Shown: positions 16,013 through 25,318 of the stretch, one piece after another | Numbering within the stretch: position 1 is the stretch's first letter | Layout of the letters: the number at the start of each line of letters is the position of its first letter | Source of the DNA: Micromonospora costi | GTDB lineage: Bacteria > Actinomycetota > Actinomycetes > Mycobacteriales > Micromonosporaceae | NCBI RefSeq assembly: GCF_003626655.1 | Contig: NZ_RBAN01000002.1 | Coordinates: forward strand, 1,116,001-1,180,000 | Direction: 5' to 3' | Length of the DNA stretch: 64,000 nt | Made by a program: the position numbers and the translations under genes | The notes under the pieces: model-generated | Database searches by the model: none | Told to the model about the DNA's origin: nothing | The model's input: only the letters and a program-made list of their open reading frames with translations

Positions 16013-17272
16013 TCAGTCGTGGGGCTCGCCGGGACCGATGGCCCGTAGCGAGGCCAGCACCGCTCCGGCGGCTCGCCAGCCGCTGGCCAGCGCCCCCTGG
16101 ATGGACGGGCTGTCCCGGTGGTCCCCGGCCACGAAGAGCCCGTCGCCGAGCGCCACCGGCTTGCGCAGCCGGCCCTGCGGCGGCGGCGCGGCCGGCAACG
16201 CCTCGGGCACCCGCACGGTGGTGAGGTGGGTCCAGTCCGACGTGGAGCGTCCGTAGAGGCGGGCCAGCTCCGCCCGTACGGCGGGCTCGGGCGGCGGCGT
16301 CGGGCCGACCACCGACGTGGCCACGAGGTGCCGGCCGGCGGGTGCGTAGCTGGGCACGGCCCGGGTCACCACGACCGTGTTGGCGATCAGCTCGCGCCGG
16401 TCGCCGTCGACGAGCAGGATCGGCTCGTCCAGCGGGGCCTGCCCGGTGCTGTGGTAGTAGGTCGTGTAGCTGTGCATCCGTACCGTCGCCAGGGTCGGCA
16501 GGAGCGCGGCCGCCGCGGGCGGGTCCACGGCGACCACGACGGCCCGGCAGCGGATGTCGCCGGCCTGCGTGCGCACCCGCCGGGGCGCGACCTCCGCGAC
16601 CGGGGTCTCCAGGTCGACGAGGTCGGCTGGCAGCGGGCCGGCGATCGCCCGGGGCAGCGCGGCCATCCCCTCGGCGGGTAGGCCGTTGCGCCCGCGGGCG
16701 AACGACCGGAGCACCATCGCGAGCACCCGGCTGGACGTCTCCAGCTCGCGGTCGATGAAGACGCCGGAGAGGAACGGGCGGACCAGCTCCTCGATGAACG
16801 CGCCGGACAGGCCGGCGCGGCGGAGCGCGACCTCGGTGGTGGTCTCCGGCGCGGTGAGCAGCCGCCCCGCCGGCAGGGCGGCGCAGCCCGCGGCCAGCCC
16901 GGCGAACCGGAGCCGGTCCAGGAGCGTGCCCACGCCGGCCAGGACGCTGCCGGGCCCGCCGGCCGGCTCGCGGAGCGGGTTGACCAGCCGGATGAGCCGG
17001 TCGTCCTTGCGGACCAGCACGCCGGCGGTGAAGTACCCGAGACGGAGCCGGTCCACGTCGAGCAGGGTGCCGAGCCGGGGATAGGCGGTGTTGAGCACCT
17101 GGAAGCCGCGGTCCAGCAGGTAACCGTCGACGGCGTCGGTGGCGACGCGGCCGCCGAGCCGGTCGCGGGCCTCCAGCAGCCGCCACGGCACGCCGGCGCG
17201 GTGCAGCCGACGGGCCGCGGCGAGCCCGGCCAGGCCGCCGCCCACGATGACCACGTCCGTCTCAGCCAGCAC
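16013..17272 (-). CDS. FAD-dependent amine oxidase / phytoene-desaturase-like oxidoreductase
   Basis: The 419-residue protein starts with the dinucleotide-binding motif DVVIVGGGLAGLAAARRLH (about residues 6-24) and the second FAD motif LLEARDRLGGRVATD (about 32-46). It ends with the FAD-contacting GLFVAGDHRDSPSIQGALAS (about 385-404). This is the layout of the NAD(P)-binding_8/amino_oxidase group, which includes protoporphyrinogen oxidase-like and carotenoid desaturase-like enzymes. Its start lies inside the 3' end of the MMPL gene (11-bp overlap), so the two are one operon. The substrate may be a lipid handled by the exporter; that is inference. Confidence 0.85.
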   Translation of the reverse strand: MLAETDVVIVGGGLAGLAAARRLHRAGVPWRLLEARDRLGGRVATDAVDGYLLDRGFQVLNTAYPRLGTLLDVDRLRLGYFTAGVLVRKDDRLIRLVNPLREPAGGPGSVLAGVGTLLDRLRFAGLAAGCAALPAGRLLTAPETTTEVALRRAGLSGAFIEELVRPFLSGVFIDRELETSSRVLAMVLRSFARGRNGLPAEGMAALPRAIAGPLPADLVDLETPVAEVAPRRVRTQAGDIRCRAVVVAVDPPAAAALLPTLATVRMHSYTTYYHSTGQAPLDEPILLVDGDRRELIANTVVVTRAVPSYAPAGRHLVATSVVGPTPPPEPAVRAELARLYGRSTSDWTHLTTVRVPEALPAAPPPQGRLRKPVALGDGLFVAGDHRDSPSIQGALASGWRAAGAVLASLRAIGPGEPHD

Positions 17273-19382
17273 GATGCCGTCCCTCCACGTGGTTCGTCCG
17301 GGCCAACCGGCCCGGCCACCAGATCTTTGGCCCGATGTCGTACGCGAGCGCGGGCACCAGCAGCGAACGCACGATGATCGTGTCGATGAGGACGCCGACC
17401 GCGACGGCGGTGCCCAGCTCCACGAGCACCACGAGCGGGAGCACGGCCAGCGCGGAGAACGTCGCGGCGAGCACGATGCCGGCGGAGGTGATCACTCCGC
17501 CGGTGACGGCGAGGCCGGCCAGCACGCCCGCCCGGGTGCCGCGCCGGACCGACTCCTCCCGGACCCGGCTCATAAGGAAGATGTTGTAGTCGATGCCGAG
17601 GGCCACCAGGAAGACGAACGCGAACAGCGGGAACGACGCGTCGACGCCCGGGAAGTCGAAGGCGTACCGGAACAGCAACCCGCAGAGCCCGAGCGTGGCC
17701 GCGAAGGAGAGCAGCACGGTCACGATGAGCAGGACCGGGGCGACCAGGGCGCGCAGCAGCAGCGCCAGGATGACGGCGATGACGGCCAGCACCACGGGGA
17801 TGATGACGTTCTGGTCCCGTTCGGCGGCGGCCGAGGTGTCCACGTTGATCGCCGTGAACCCGCCGACCACCGCATCCGCTTCCGGCACCCGGTGCACCGC
17901 CGTCCGCAGCTCGCGGACCGTCCGTTCGGCGCCGTCGCTGTCCGGCGGGTCGGTGAGCGTCGCCTCCAGTTCGACCCTGCCGTCCACCACCAGCGGCGGC
18001 CCCGCCGGTCCGGCGCCGCCGTCGCCCTGCCGGCTCAGCGGGCGTACGGCGGCGACACCGCGGACGCCCTGCGCCGCCTCGGTGACCTGCCGTACGGCCT
18101 GCTCGTTCACGATGATCATGGCCGGGCTGCCGGTGCCCGCCGGGTAGTGTCGCGCGATCACCTCCTGGCCGGCGACCGAGTCGGTGCGCTTGGTGAACAG
18201 GTCCGACTGTCCGAGCGTGGCGGTGTCGAGCTGGGTGAGGCCGAGCGCGAGGGCCCCCAGGAGCACGGCGGTGGCCACCCAGACCGGTCGGCCCCGTCGG
18301 GCCACGAACCCCGCGATCCGGGCCCACAGGCCGTGCTCGGCGGTCGGCTCCGCGCGGTCGTGCCGGGGCCGGCGGGGCCAGAACGCCCAGCGGCCGCCGA
18401 GCACCAGCAGCGCGGGCAGGAAGGTGAGCATCACGAGCAGGGTGGCCGCGATGCCGACCGCGGCGACCGGGCCGAGCGCCCGGTTGGAGTTCAGGCTGGA
18501 CAGCAGCAGGCAGAGAAGGCTGAGGATGACCGTGCCGCCGGACGCGATGATCGCCGGCGCGGCGCCCCGCCACGCGGTCCGCATGGCGCCCCACGCCGAG
18601 TCGTGCCGGTGCAGCTCCTCCCGGTACCGGGCCACCAGCAGCAGCGCGTAGTCGGTGCCGGCGCCGAAGACCAGCACGGTGAGGATGCCCTGCGCCTGCC
18701 CGTTGAGCGTGACGACGTCGGCGTCGGCCAGCACGTAGACGAACAGTGCCGCCAGCGCGTACGACATCCCCGCCGCGAGCAGCGGAAATATCCACAGCAC
18801 CGGGCTGCGGTAGACGACGAGCAGGATGACCAGCACCACGGCGAGCGTGACCAGCAGCAGCGAGCCTTCGATGCCGCCGAAGACCTCGATGAGGTCGGCG
18901 AGCAGGCCGGCCGGCCCCGCGATGTCCACGGTCAGGCCGCCGGCGCCCTCTCCCGCGATGTCCCGCAGCCGTTCGACGACCGTGCCGATCCGCTCGCCCT
19001 CGGCGTCGTCGATGGGCACCACCACCTGGAGCGCCTGCCCGTCGGCGCTGGGGATCGGTGGTGGCAGCGGCGCGACCACGCCGGGCACCTGGGCGAACCG
19101 GGCCGCGTCGGCGGCCACCTTCTGCCGGTCGGGCTCGGTGAGACCGGTACGGCGCTCGTAGACGACGAGGGCGGGGGTGGTCTGCCGGCCCACGAACCTC
19201 TGTGACAGCTCCTGCGCCCGGGTGGCCTCGGCGTCGGCCGGCAGGAACGCGGCGTTGTCGTTCGTGGCCACGTCGCCGAGTCGCCCGGAGAACGGGCCGG
19301 CGACCGCGCCGACGACCAGCCACGCCAGCACCACGATCACCGCGATCAGCGTGGCCCGGCCGCGGCCCACCGATCCGGACAT
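17262..19382 (-). CDS. MMPL-family (RND superfamily) lipid/hydrophobe transporter
   Basis: The 706-residue product has the duplicated MMPL architecture. TM1 lies at about residues 12-30, followed by a large extracytoplasmic loop, a block of five TM helices (about 170-360), a second loop and a second five-helix block (about 520-690). MMPL-type segments include VLVFGAGTDYALLLVARYRE and FVFLVALGIDYNIFLMSRVREE, the paired GxDY motifs that carry the proton relay. The frame is open upstream, but the ATG at 19382 (MSGSVGRG) is the first that gives a normal N-terminus directly before TM1. Such proteins export lipids or siderophores using proton motive force. Confidence 0.88.
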   Translation of the reverse strand: MSGSVGRGRATLIAVIVVLAWLVVGAVAGPFSGRLGDVATNDNAAFLPADAEATRAQELSQRFVGRQTTPALVVYERRTGLTEPDRQKVAADAARFAQVPGVVAPLPPPIPSADGQALQVVVPIDDAEGERIGTVVERLRDIAGEGAGGLTVDIAGPAGLLADLIEVFGGIEGSLLLVTLAVVLVILLVVYRSPVLWIFPLLAAGMSYALAALFVYVLADADVVTLNGQAQGILTVLVFGAGTDYALLLVARYREELHRHDSAWGAMRTAWRGAAPAIIASGGTVILSLLCLLLSSLNSNRALGPVAAVGIAATLLVMLTFLPALLVLGGRWAFWPRRPRHDRAEPTAEHGLWARIAGFVARRGRPVWVATAVLLGALALGLTQLDTATLGQSDLFTKRTDSVAGQEVIARHYPAGTGSPAMIIVNEQAVRQVTEAAQGVRGVAAVRPLSRQGDGGAGPAGPPLVVDGRVELEATLTDPPDSDGAERTVRELRTAVHRVPEADAVVGGFTAINVDTSAAAERDQNVIIPVVLAVIAVILALLLRALVAPVLLIVTVLLSFAATLGLCGLLFRYAFDFPGVDASFPLFAFVFLVALGIDYNIFLMSRVREESVRRGTRAGVLAGLAVTGGVITSAGIVLAATFSALAVLPLVVLVELGTAVAVGVLIDTIIVRSLLVPALAYDIGPKIWWPGRLARTNHVEGRHRAG

Positions 19383-19703
19383 CCGCTCCCACCCGTGAGT
19401 CGACGCACCTGCGGGAACAGCCCGAAACCGCCGCCCGACCGTCAATCCTGCCCGCAAGACGCCCCGACCGGGCCAAAACCCCCATAACCCCCGCGCCCCG
19501 CCACCCTCCCCGCGATCTTGCACTTTCTGCCCCTCACCTGAGGCGTATGCACCCTTTGCCGGGGCCAAAACTGCAAGATCGCGGGGGCGGGAGGATCGGG
19601 GCGAGGGCCGCGCGGGGAGGGCACGGGGGGCGCGCGGGGGACGCGTGAGGGGGTGGGGATGCAGGAACGCCCGCGGCCTTGCGGCGGCGGGCGTTGTGTG
19701 GGG
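19383..19703. other. Intergenic stretch holding a palindromic repeat
   Basis: No gene is supportable here. The segment carries the promoter of the MMPL operon, a G/C-rich stretch and the palindromic element described at 19508-19586, then ends at the tRNA-Asn gene. Confidence 0.6.
19508..19586. repeat. Interspersed palindromic element, copy A
   Basis: A 15-bp perfect inverted repeat (CCCCGCGATCTTGCA at 19508-19522 and its complement at 19572-19586) encloses an imperfect extension of the stem and a small inner hairpin (CCTCA-CC-TGAGG, 19532-19543). A related element with the same terminal arms lies at 26559-26638. Shape and size (79 bp) suggest a REP/MITE-like structured repeat. Confidence 0.8.
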
Positions 19704-19779
19704 TGGCTCCCCCGATTGGACTCGAACCAATAACCTGCCGGTTAACAGCCGGCTGCTCTGCCAATTGAGCTACAGGGGA
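19704..19779 (-). tRNA. tRNA-Asn (GUU)
   Basis: The minus strand folds as a tRNA: acceptor TCCCCTG/CGGGGGA, D arm GCTC...GAGC, anticodon stem GCCGG/CCGGC with loop CTGTTAA (anticodon GUU), a variable loop and a T arm around TTCGAGT. Discriminator G and an encoded CCA follow. All canonical positions are present. Confidence 0.95.
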
Positions 19780-20061
19780 CCGCACCGCACGGGCGGCGGA
19801 TCTCTCCGACGTCGTGCGACGGGGACAAGAGTACAGGACTCCCGGGGGTGTTGGTCCAGGGGGTTACCGGCCTCATCGGACGCCCGCAGCGATGGGAACC
19901 CGCCCGGCAATCCGGACAAATCGTCATCACGGCACAAGCAGGCATGAGCGCAGAGCAGGATGGGTAGTTAGCTGCGTACGACAGGACGCAGGCGCGAGTT
20001 GGTCGCGCCCGTCGGGGTATGCCGGCGGGGCGACGGCGCGTCAGGTACGGAAGGAGCCGCC

Positions 20062-20454
20062 ATGCGCGGAAAGATCATGTTTCTTGGCGGGCTGGCTGCG
20101 GGATTCGTCCTGGGCGCCCGTGCCGGCCGGGAGAAGTACGAGGAGCTGGTGATGCGGGGCCGCAAGGTGCTCGACCACCCCACCGTCCAGGAGGCGGCGG
20201 GCGTCGCGCAGGCTCAGGCGACCCGGCTCTACAGCGAAGGCAAGGACAAGCTCGGCCAGACGAAGCTGGGCGAGAAGCTGGGCGGCAACGGCAACAAGGA
20301 GCTGACGGCCGTCGACGACGCGCTCGCCGGCACGCCGGCCACCGTCGGTGCGAAGTCCGGCGGTAGCTCGTCGGGCAGCGGTTCGACCTCGTCCGCCACC
20401 ACCGCCCCGCGCACCAAGCCGTCCGGCTCGGGCACCAACAGCAACACGATCTGA
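20062..20454 (+). CDS. YtxH-like small membrane-associated protein
   Basis: The 130-residue protein begins with a glycine-rich hydrophobic segment (MFLGGLAAGFVLGARAGREK, about residues 6-25), the usual YtxH-type N-terminus. An amphipathic helical region with EEL, QAQATRLYSEGKDKL follows, and then a low-complexity Ser/Gly/Thr tail (about 95-130). AAGGAG at 20051-20056 precedes the chosen ATG; an in-frame start further upstream is less likely. Such proteins are common in actinobacteria and of unknown function, possibly stress-related. A strong terminator follows. Confidence 0.8.
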   Translation: MRGKIMFLGGLAAGFVLGARAGREKYEELVMRGRKVLDHPTVQEAAGVAQAQATRLYSEGKDKLGQTKLGEKLGGNGNKELTAVDDALAGTPATVGAKSGGSSSGSGSTSSATTAPRTKPSGSGTNSNTI

Positions 20455-20467
20455 GCACAGCGCCTCC

Positions 20468-20498
20468 GGGCCCGGCCGCCACCTCGGCGGCCGGGCCC
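20468..20498 (+). terminator. Intrinsic terminator of the YtxH-like gene
   Basis: A perfect 13-bp stem (20468-20480 with 20486-20498) with a 5-nt loop starts 14 bp after the stop codon. No T-run is present. Confidence 0.8.
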
Positions 20499-20543
20499 GT
20501 TGCGTGTCCGCGCACGTCAGAGCGTCCGGCGGCCGACTGGGAG

Positions 20544-20596
20544 ACTTTCTCCGATTTGGAGCGAAAGTTCGGCCGGATAGACGAAAACTTTTGACC
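20544..20596 (+). promoter_or_regulatory. A/T-rich operator-like region upstream of the ThuA-dehydrogenase gene
   Basis: In an otherwise G+C-rich spacer, ACTTTC (20544-20549) pairs with GAAAGT (20563-20568), and AAAGTT (20564-20569) pairs with AACTTT (20586-20591). TTGACC (20591-20596) resembles a -35 box. ACTTTCG/CGAAAGT palindromes are typical of sugar-responsive regulators in actinobacteria, and the same half-sites recur near 31978-32005. The regulator is not identified. Confidence 0.4.
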
Positions 20597-20733
20597 CTTG
20601 CCTCTTCTCTTTAGTGGCAGTCGCAAATATCGTCCTGCGTAGAACCTGGCCAGGCTCTTGGTACATCCCCCGCGACCTCCTCAGCGACGTACCGGCCGCT
20701 GAGGCGGACCCGCCCGACCAGAGCAGAGGTTCG

Positions 20734-23700
20734 ATGCGCAGACACACCGGCCGGAGATCGGCCACCTACCTCGGCCTGCTCACGCTCGTCGGCGCGACCC
20801 TCGTCGCGACCGGCGCGCAGCAGGCCACCCCGGCACAGGCCGCGCCGACAGCGGCCGCGCCGGCACCGCAGAACAACGGAATCGAGTACAAGGTGCTCGT
20901 CTTCACCCGGTCCGCCGGCGGCAGCCACGCCGCCACCACGGCCGGCGTCGAGGCGATCCGGGAACTCGGCCAGGACCGGCGCTTCACGGTGGAGGTCACC
21001 GACGACGCCCGGAAGTTCGACGAACCGCACCTCAAGCAGTTCCGCACCGTGGTGTTCCTGAACACCTCCGGCGACGTCCTGAACGACACTCAGCAGGCCG
21101 CCTTCGAGCAGTACTACCGCGACGGCGGCGGCTTCGTGGGCGTGCACTCCGCCATCGAGGCGGAGCCGGGCTGGTCGTTCCTCGACAACCTGCTCGGCAC
21201 CCGCGCCGTCGGCGCCCCCGCGCCGGCCAGCGCCGCCACGGTGACCGTCGCCGACCGGGTGCACCCGGCGTCGGCGTCGCTGCCGGAGCGGTGGAACACC
21301 ACCGACCGGTGGTACAACTTCGCGGCCAACGTACGGGGCGTCTCGCACGTCCTGGCCACGGTGGACGAGAAGACGTACGCCGGCGGCAGCATGGGCTTCG
21401 ACCACCCGATCACCTGGTGCAAGGACTACCAGGGCGGGCGCTCGTTCTACACCGGGCTCGGCGCCACACCGGAGAGCTACGGCGGCCCGGACCTGCGCGC
21501 CCACCTCGCCGGGGCCATCCAGTGGGCGGCCGGCGTCACGGACGGGGACTGCGGCGCGACCGTCCTCGCCAACTACCAGATGACGGTCATCGGCGCCCAG
21601 CCGAACGTCAACGAGCCGATCGGCTTCGACGTGCTCCCCGACGGCCGGGTGATCCAGACCGACCGGCGCGGCGGCGTACGTCTGCACGACCCGGACACCA
21701 ACGAGACCACCGTGCTCGCGCAGATCCCGGTCTACACCCACAGCGAGGACGGGATGTACGGCCCGGCGGTCGACCGGGACTTCGCCACCAACAGGTGGGT
21801 CTACCTCTACTACGCGCCGCCACTGGACACACCCACCGGCGGCGCACCGACCACGAGCACCGACCCGGCGGCCTGGGACGTGTGGAAGGGCTACTTCCAG
21901 CTCTCCCGGTTCAAGTTCGTCGACGGGGAGAACCCGACCCTGGACCTGGCCTCGGAGCAGAAGATCCTCCAGGTGCCGGTGGACCGGGGGGCCTGCTGCC
22001 ACGTGGCCGGCGACATCGCCTTCGACTCGCACAACAACCTCTGGCTGGTCACCGGTGACGACACCCCGGCCGGCGGCGGCGGGTCTGGCGGCTTCTCCCC
22101 GCACAACGACTCGGTGAGCGCCACCGGCGTCTACCAGGCGCCGTTCGTGGACGCCCGGCGCAGCTCGGCCAACACGAACGACCTGCGCGGCAAGATCCTG
22201 CGCATCAGCGTGCGGGACGACGGCAGCTACACCGCGCCGGCGGGCAACCTGTTCCCGGAGGCGCAGGACCCGGGTGACAAGACCCGGCCCGAGATCTACG
22301 CGATGGGCTTCCGGAACCCGTTCCGGATCACGCTCGACAAGAACGACGTCGCGTACGTCACCGACTACTCGCCCGACTCCTCGACGCCGGCCGTCGGCCG
22401 GGGACCCGCGGGCACCGGTCGGATGATGGTGGTCGACAAGCCCGCCAACTACGGCTGGCCGATGTGCGTGCAGCCGAACCTGCCGTACATCGAGATGAAC
22501 TGGACCACCAGCCCGATCTCGCCCGTCGCGCCGTTCGACTGCGCGGCGCCGCGGAACACCTCCCGGCACAACACGGGTCTGACGGACCTGCCGGCCGTGG
22601 AGAAGTCGGAGCTGTGGTACTCGTTCCAGGCCCCGACGCCCTGCCCGGAGTCCTACCTGTCCACCCCGACGCAGACCTGCCCCGTGCTCTTCCCCGAGCT
22701 GGGCACCGGCGGCGTCGGGCCGCACGGCGCGGCGCGCTACGACTACGACCCGGAGCTGAGGTCGGAGACGAAGTTCCCCGCGTACTTCGACGGCGCGATC
22801 CTCTTCGGCGAGTTCACCCGGGACACGCTCAAGGAGATCCGGCTGGACGGCCAGGGTGACATCCTGAAGATCAACGACGTGTTGAACTGCGGCCAGGGGC
22901 CCACCACCCCGGCGAAGCCGTTCCTCTGCGACAACCCCATGGACATGAAGTGGGGGCCGGACGGCAACTTCTACCTGCTGACGTACGGCGACGGTTTCTT
23001 CAACGTCAACCCGGACGCGGCGATGCTGAAGTTCAGCTACGTCAAGGGCCTGCGGGCACCGACCGCGGTGGTCGGGGCCGACCGCACCAACGGCGTCGCG
23101 CCGTTGACGGTGACCTTCAGCAGCGAGGGGTCGAAGGACCCGGACCCGGCGGACTCCATCTCGTTCGCCTGGGACTTCGACGGCAACGGCACCACCGACT
23201 CCGTCGACCCGAACCCGACCCACACCTACACCGCGAACGGCGTCTACACGGCCCGGCTGACGGTGACCGACTCCAGCGGCAAGACGGCGTCGGCCAACAC
23301 CACCATCACGGTCGGCAACACGGCGCCCACGGTCACCGTCAACACCCCGATCGAGGGCGGCTTCTTCAGCTGGGGTGACTCCATCCCGTGGTCGGTGACC
23401 GTCACCGACCCGGAGGACGGGCCGGTGGACTGCACGAAGGTCGAGGTGACCTTCGTCCTGGGCCACGACAGCCACGGCCACGGCGAGGCCAACCAGTTCG
23501 GCTGCTCGGGCGTGCTGCCCACGGACCCGGACGACGCCTCGCACGGCGGCTACATCTACGGCGTGGTCAGCGCGTCCTACACGGACCGGGGGGCCAACGG
23601 CCAGCCGGCGCTGACCACGGTGGACCAGCAGGTCATCCAGGACAAGCGGCAGGAGGTCGAGTTCGCCGCCGACCAGTCCGGCACCACGGTCGGCACCAGC

Positions 23701-24078
23701 GCCGACACGGGTGGCGGTCAGCAGCGCGGCAGCCTCGACCCGGGTGACTGGATCGCGATCAACGGCACCGTGAACCTGCTCAACATGCAGTCGGTCACCC
23801 TGCGCACCTCGGGTGGCAGCGCGGCTACGGCAGGGCAGCCCCGGTTCGGCGTCGAGCTGCGGCTGGACTCGCCCACCGGCCCGCTGCTGACCACCGCCGT
23901 GGTCAACGCGACCAGCGGCAACAACGCGTACGCGAGCACCAGCGTGCCGATCACCGACCCGGGCGGTACGCACCGGCTCTACCTCCGGTTCACCACCGTC
24001 CCCGGCGGCCCGACCAGCGGTTTCGGCAACCTGAACTGGGTCGAGTTCGCCGGTCAGGGCATCGGCGTCACCCCGTGA
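20734..24078 (+). CDS. Secreted ThuA - PQQ-type sugar dehydrogenase propeller - PKD - CBM6-like protein
   Basis: The 1114-residue protein has a signal peptide (hydrophobic LGLLTLVGATLVATG, cleavage expected after PAQAA). A ThuA domain follows (about residues 50-268: YKVLVFTRSAGGSHAATT ... GGFVGVHSAIEAE ... [16 protein letters not shown]). Next is a glucose/sorbosone-dehydrogenase propeller (about 279-770: GFDVLPDGRVIQTDRRGG, GACCHVAGDIAFDS, NTNDLRGKILRI, YAMGFRNPFRI), then a PKD domain (about 773-862), a linked beta module with PEDGPVDC and a CBM6-like end. It probably oxidises sugars at the cell surface and processes the oxidised product. The ATG at 20734 is chosen because it directly begins the signal peptide. 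The TAT-sugar-isomerase gene follows 100 bp downstream. Confidence 0.85.
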   Translation: MRRHTGRRSATYLGLLTLVGATLVATGAQQATPAQAAPTAAAPAPQNNGIEYKVLVFTRSAGGSHAATTAGVEAIRELGQDRRFTVEVTDDARKFDEPHLKQFRTVVFLNTSGDVLNDTQQAAFEQYYRDGGGFVGVHSAIEAEPGWSFLDNLLGTRAVGAPAPASAATVTVADRVHPASASLPERWNTTDRWYNFAANVRGVSHVLATVDEKTYAGGSMGFDHPITWCKDYQGGRSFYTGLGATPESYGGPDLRAHLAGAIQWAAGVTDGDCGATVLANYQMTVIGAQPNVNEPIGFDVLPDGRVIQTDRRGGVRLHDPDTNETTVLAQIPVYTHSEDGMYGPAVDRDFATNRWVYLYYAPPLDTPTGGAPTTSTDPAAWDVWKGYFQLSRFKFVDGENPTLDLASEQKILQVPVDRGACCHVAGDIAFDSHNNLWLVTGDDTPAGGGGSGGFSPHNDSVSATGVYQAPFVDARRSSANTNDLRGKILRISVRDDGSYTAPAGNLFPEAQDPGDKTRPEIYAMGFRNPFRITLDKNDVAYVTDYSPDSSTPAVGRGPAGTGRMMVVDKPANYGWPMCVQPNLPYIEMNWTTSPISPVAPFDCAAPRNTSRHNTGLTDLPAVEKSELWYSFQAPTPCPESYLSTPTQTCPVLFPELGTGGVGPHGAARYDYDPELRSETKFPAYFDGAILFGEFTRDTLKEIRLDGQGDILKINDVLNCGQGPTTPAKPFLCDNPMDMKWGPDGNFYLLTYGDGFFNVNPDAAMLKFSYVKGLRAPTAVVGADRTNGVAPLTVTFSSEGSKDPDPADSISFAWDFDGNGTTDSVDPNPTHTYTANGVYTARLTVTDSSGKTASANTTITVGNTAPTVTVNTPIEGGFFSWGDSIPWSVTVTDPEDGPVDCTKVEVTFVLGHDSHGHGEANQFGCSGVLPTDPDDASHGGYIYGVVSASYTDRGANGQPALTTVDQQVIQDKRQEVEFAADQSGTTVGTSADTGGGQQRGSLDPGDWIAINGTVNLLNMQSVTLRTSGGSAATAGQPRFGVELRLDSPTGPLLTTAVVNATSGNNAYASTSVPITDPGGTHRLYLRFTTVPGGPTSGFGNLNWVEFAGQGIGVTP

Positions 24079-24082
24079 CGCC

Positions 24083-24119
24083 GTGGCCGCGGGACCGCCG
24101 CCGGCGGTCCCGCGGCCAC
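24083..24119 (+). terminator. Strong hairpin between the propeller gene and the isomerase gene
   Basis: A perfect 17-bp inverted repeat (24083-24099 and 24103-24119, 3-nt loop) begins 5 bp after the stop of the large gene and lies 60 bp before the next start on the same strand. It is either a terminator or a stem that protects the upstream message and lowers read-through into the isomerase gene. Confidence 0.75.
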
Positions 24120-24178
24120 CGCCCACCTTCCGCACCCTCATCCACACCGGAAACCAGCACCGAGAAAGGCAGCAGCAG

Positions 24179-25249
24179 ATGAACGACAGTCAGCACGGAA
24201 TGAGCCGTCGCCGGATGCTCGGCACTCTGGCCGGCGTCGCGGGCGCGGCCGCCGTCGGCGCCGCCGGCCTGGGCTCCCCCGCCTTCGCGGGCAACGGCGT
24301 GCTCGTCCCGACCGGCAAGCGCGGCATCATCCTCTACAGCGTCCGGGACCGGATCAGCGCCGCGCCGGACGCCACGGGCGTGCCGTACGGCTTCGAGCGG
24401 GTGCTCGCCCGGCTCGCCGAGATCGGCTACAAGGAGGTCGAGTTCGCGGGCTACACCCAGCACTCCTCGATCCTCGGCCGGCAGATCACGCCGCAGGAGA
24501 TCCGCAAGGTCCTGGACGACAACGGGCTGCGGGCCAACGGCTCGCACGCCTCGGTGCCGGGCTCCGTCACCCCGGACACCATCGCGCAGTTCGAGCAGAC
24601 GCTCGACACCGCCGAGATCCTCGGCATGACGCACATCGGTACGGGCAGCGACCCGACCGGCAGCAACTACAAGGCCGACTGGGACGCCGCCGTCGACCGG
24701 TGGAACACCTTCGGCGAGATGGCCGCCGCGCGCGGGCTCAAGCTGTACACGCACAACCACGACGCGGCGTACAACTTCCTGCTCGACAGCGGCCCCCTGG
24801 ACGCCCAGGGCCGCCCGACCCGGTCCTCCGGCGTCCGCAAGCTGGAGTACTTCATCGCCCGCACCAACCCGGAGTGGGTCTGGTTCGAGATGGACATCTA
24901 CTGGGCGCACGTGGCCCAGCACCGCTTCCGCAGCTACACCGACCCGGACGGGGTGACCCAGACCAGCATCTTAGACCCGCTGGCCGTGGTCGCCGCGCAG
25001 CCCATCCGGTTCCCGCTGTTCCACGCCAAGGACGGCACCTACGACCCGGCCAGCGCGGCCGGTTACGCGATGGTGCCGCTCGGCGAGGGCGACATCGACT
25101 ACGGCACCTTCTTCGCGAACATGGGTGCCAAGGGCTACCACAACCCGATGTGGGAGCAGGACAACGCGCCGGGCGGCGCCGCCGACCCGGGCCGCTCGCT
25201 GCGGTACGCGGAGATCAGCTACCAGCACATGTCGGGTCTGCGGGGCTGA
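24179..25249 (+). CDS. Tat-exported sugar phosphate isomerase/epimerase (AP_endonuc_2 TIM barrel)
   Basis: The 356-residue product has a twin-arginine signal (MSRRRMLGTLAGVAGAAAVG, cleavage after AFA) and a xylose-isomerase-like TIM barrel. Barrel motifs include GFERVLARLAEIGYKEVEFA (about residues 76-95), HIGTGSDPTG, KLYTHNHDAAYNF and VWFEMDIYWA (about 233-242, strand with Glu and Asp), ending FHAKDGTYD and MWEQDNAP. Barrels of this group often coordinate a metal and isomerise sugars or act on 3-keto-glycosides. An AAAGG motif precedes the ATG at 24179. Export fits with the secreted oxidising enzyme upstream. Confidence 0.85.
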   Translation: MNDSQHGMSRRRMLGTLAGVAGAAAVGAAGLGSPAFAGNGVLVPTGKRGIILYSVRDRISAAPDATGVPYGFERVLARLAEIGYKEVEFAGYTQHSSILGRQITPQEIRKVLDDNGLRANGSHASVPGSVTPDTIAQFEQTLDTAEILGMTHIGTGSDPTGSNYKADWDAAVDRWNTFGEMAAARGLKLYTHNHDAAYNFLLDSGPLDAQGRPTRSSGVRKLEYFIARTNPEWVWFEMDIYWAHVAQHRFRSYTDPDGVTQTSILDPLAVVAAQPIRFPLFHAKDGTYDPASAAGYAMVPLGEGDIDYGTFFANMGAKGYHNPMWEQDNAPGGAADPGRSLRYAEISYQHMSGLRG

Positions 25250-25266
25250 CGGACTCGACACGTACG

Positions 25267-25302
25267 CCAGGGGCCGCATCCGTCACCGGATGCGGCCCCT
25301 GG
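25267..25302. terminator. Bidirectional terminator between convergent isomerase genes
   Basis: A perfect 16-bp inverted repeat with a 4-nt loop (25267-25282, 25287-25302) lies 17 bp from each of the two converging stop codons (25249 and 25319). Confidence 0.85.
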
Positions 25303-25318
25303 TCGTGTGACCTCTGCG

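Noticed and set aside
17139..19205. A 688-codon plus-strand frame opposite the MMPL gene
   Set aside because: It is rich in His, Arg, Glu and Gly with no domain and no ribosome site, a typical antisense shadow of a high-G+C gene.
15661..19779. Integrated element bounded by the two tRNA genes
   Set aside because: No integrase gene and no duplicated tRNA 3' segment was seen. The genes between are ordinary chromosomal types.
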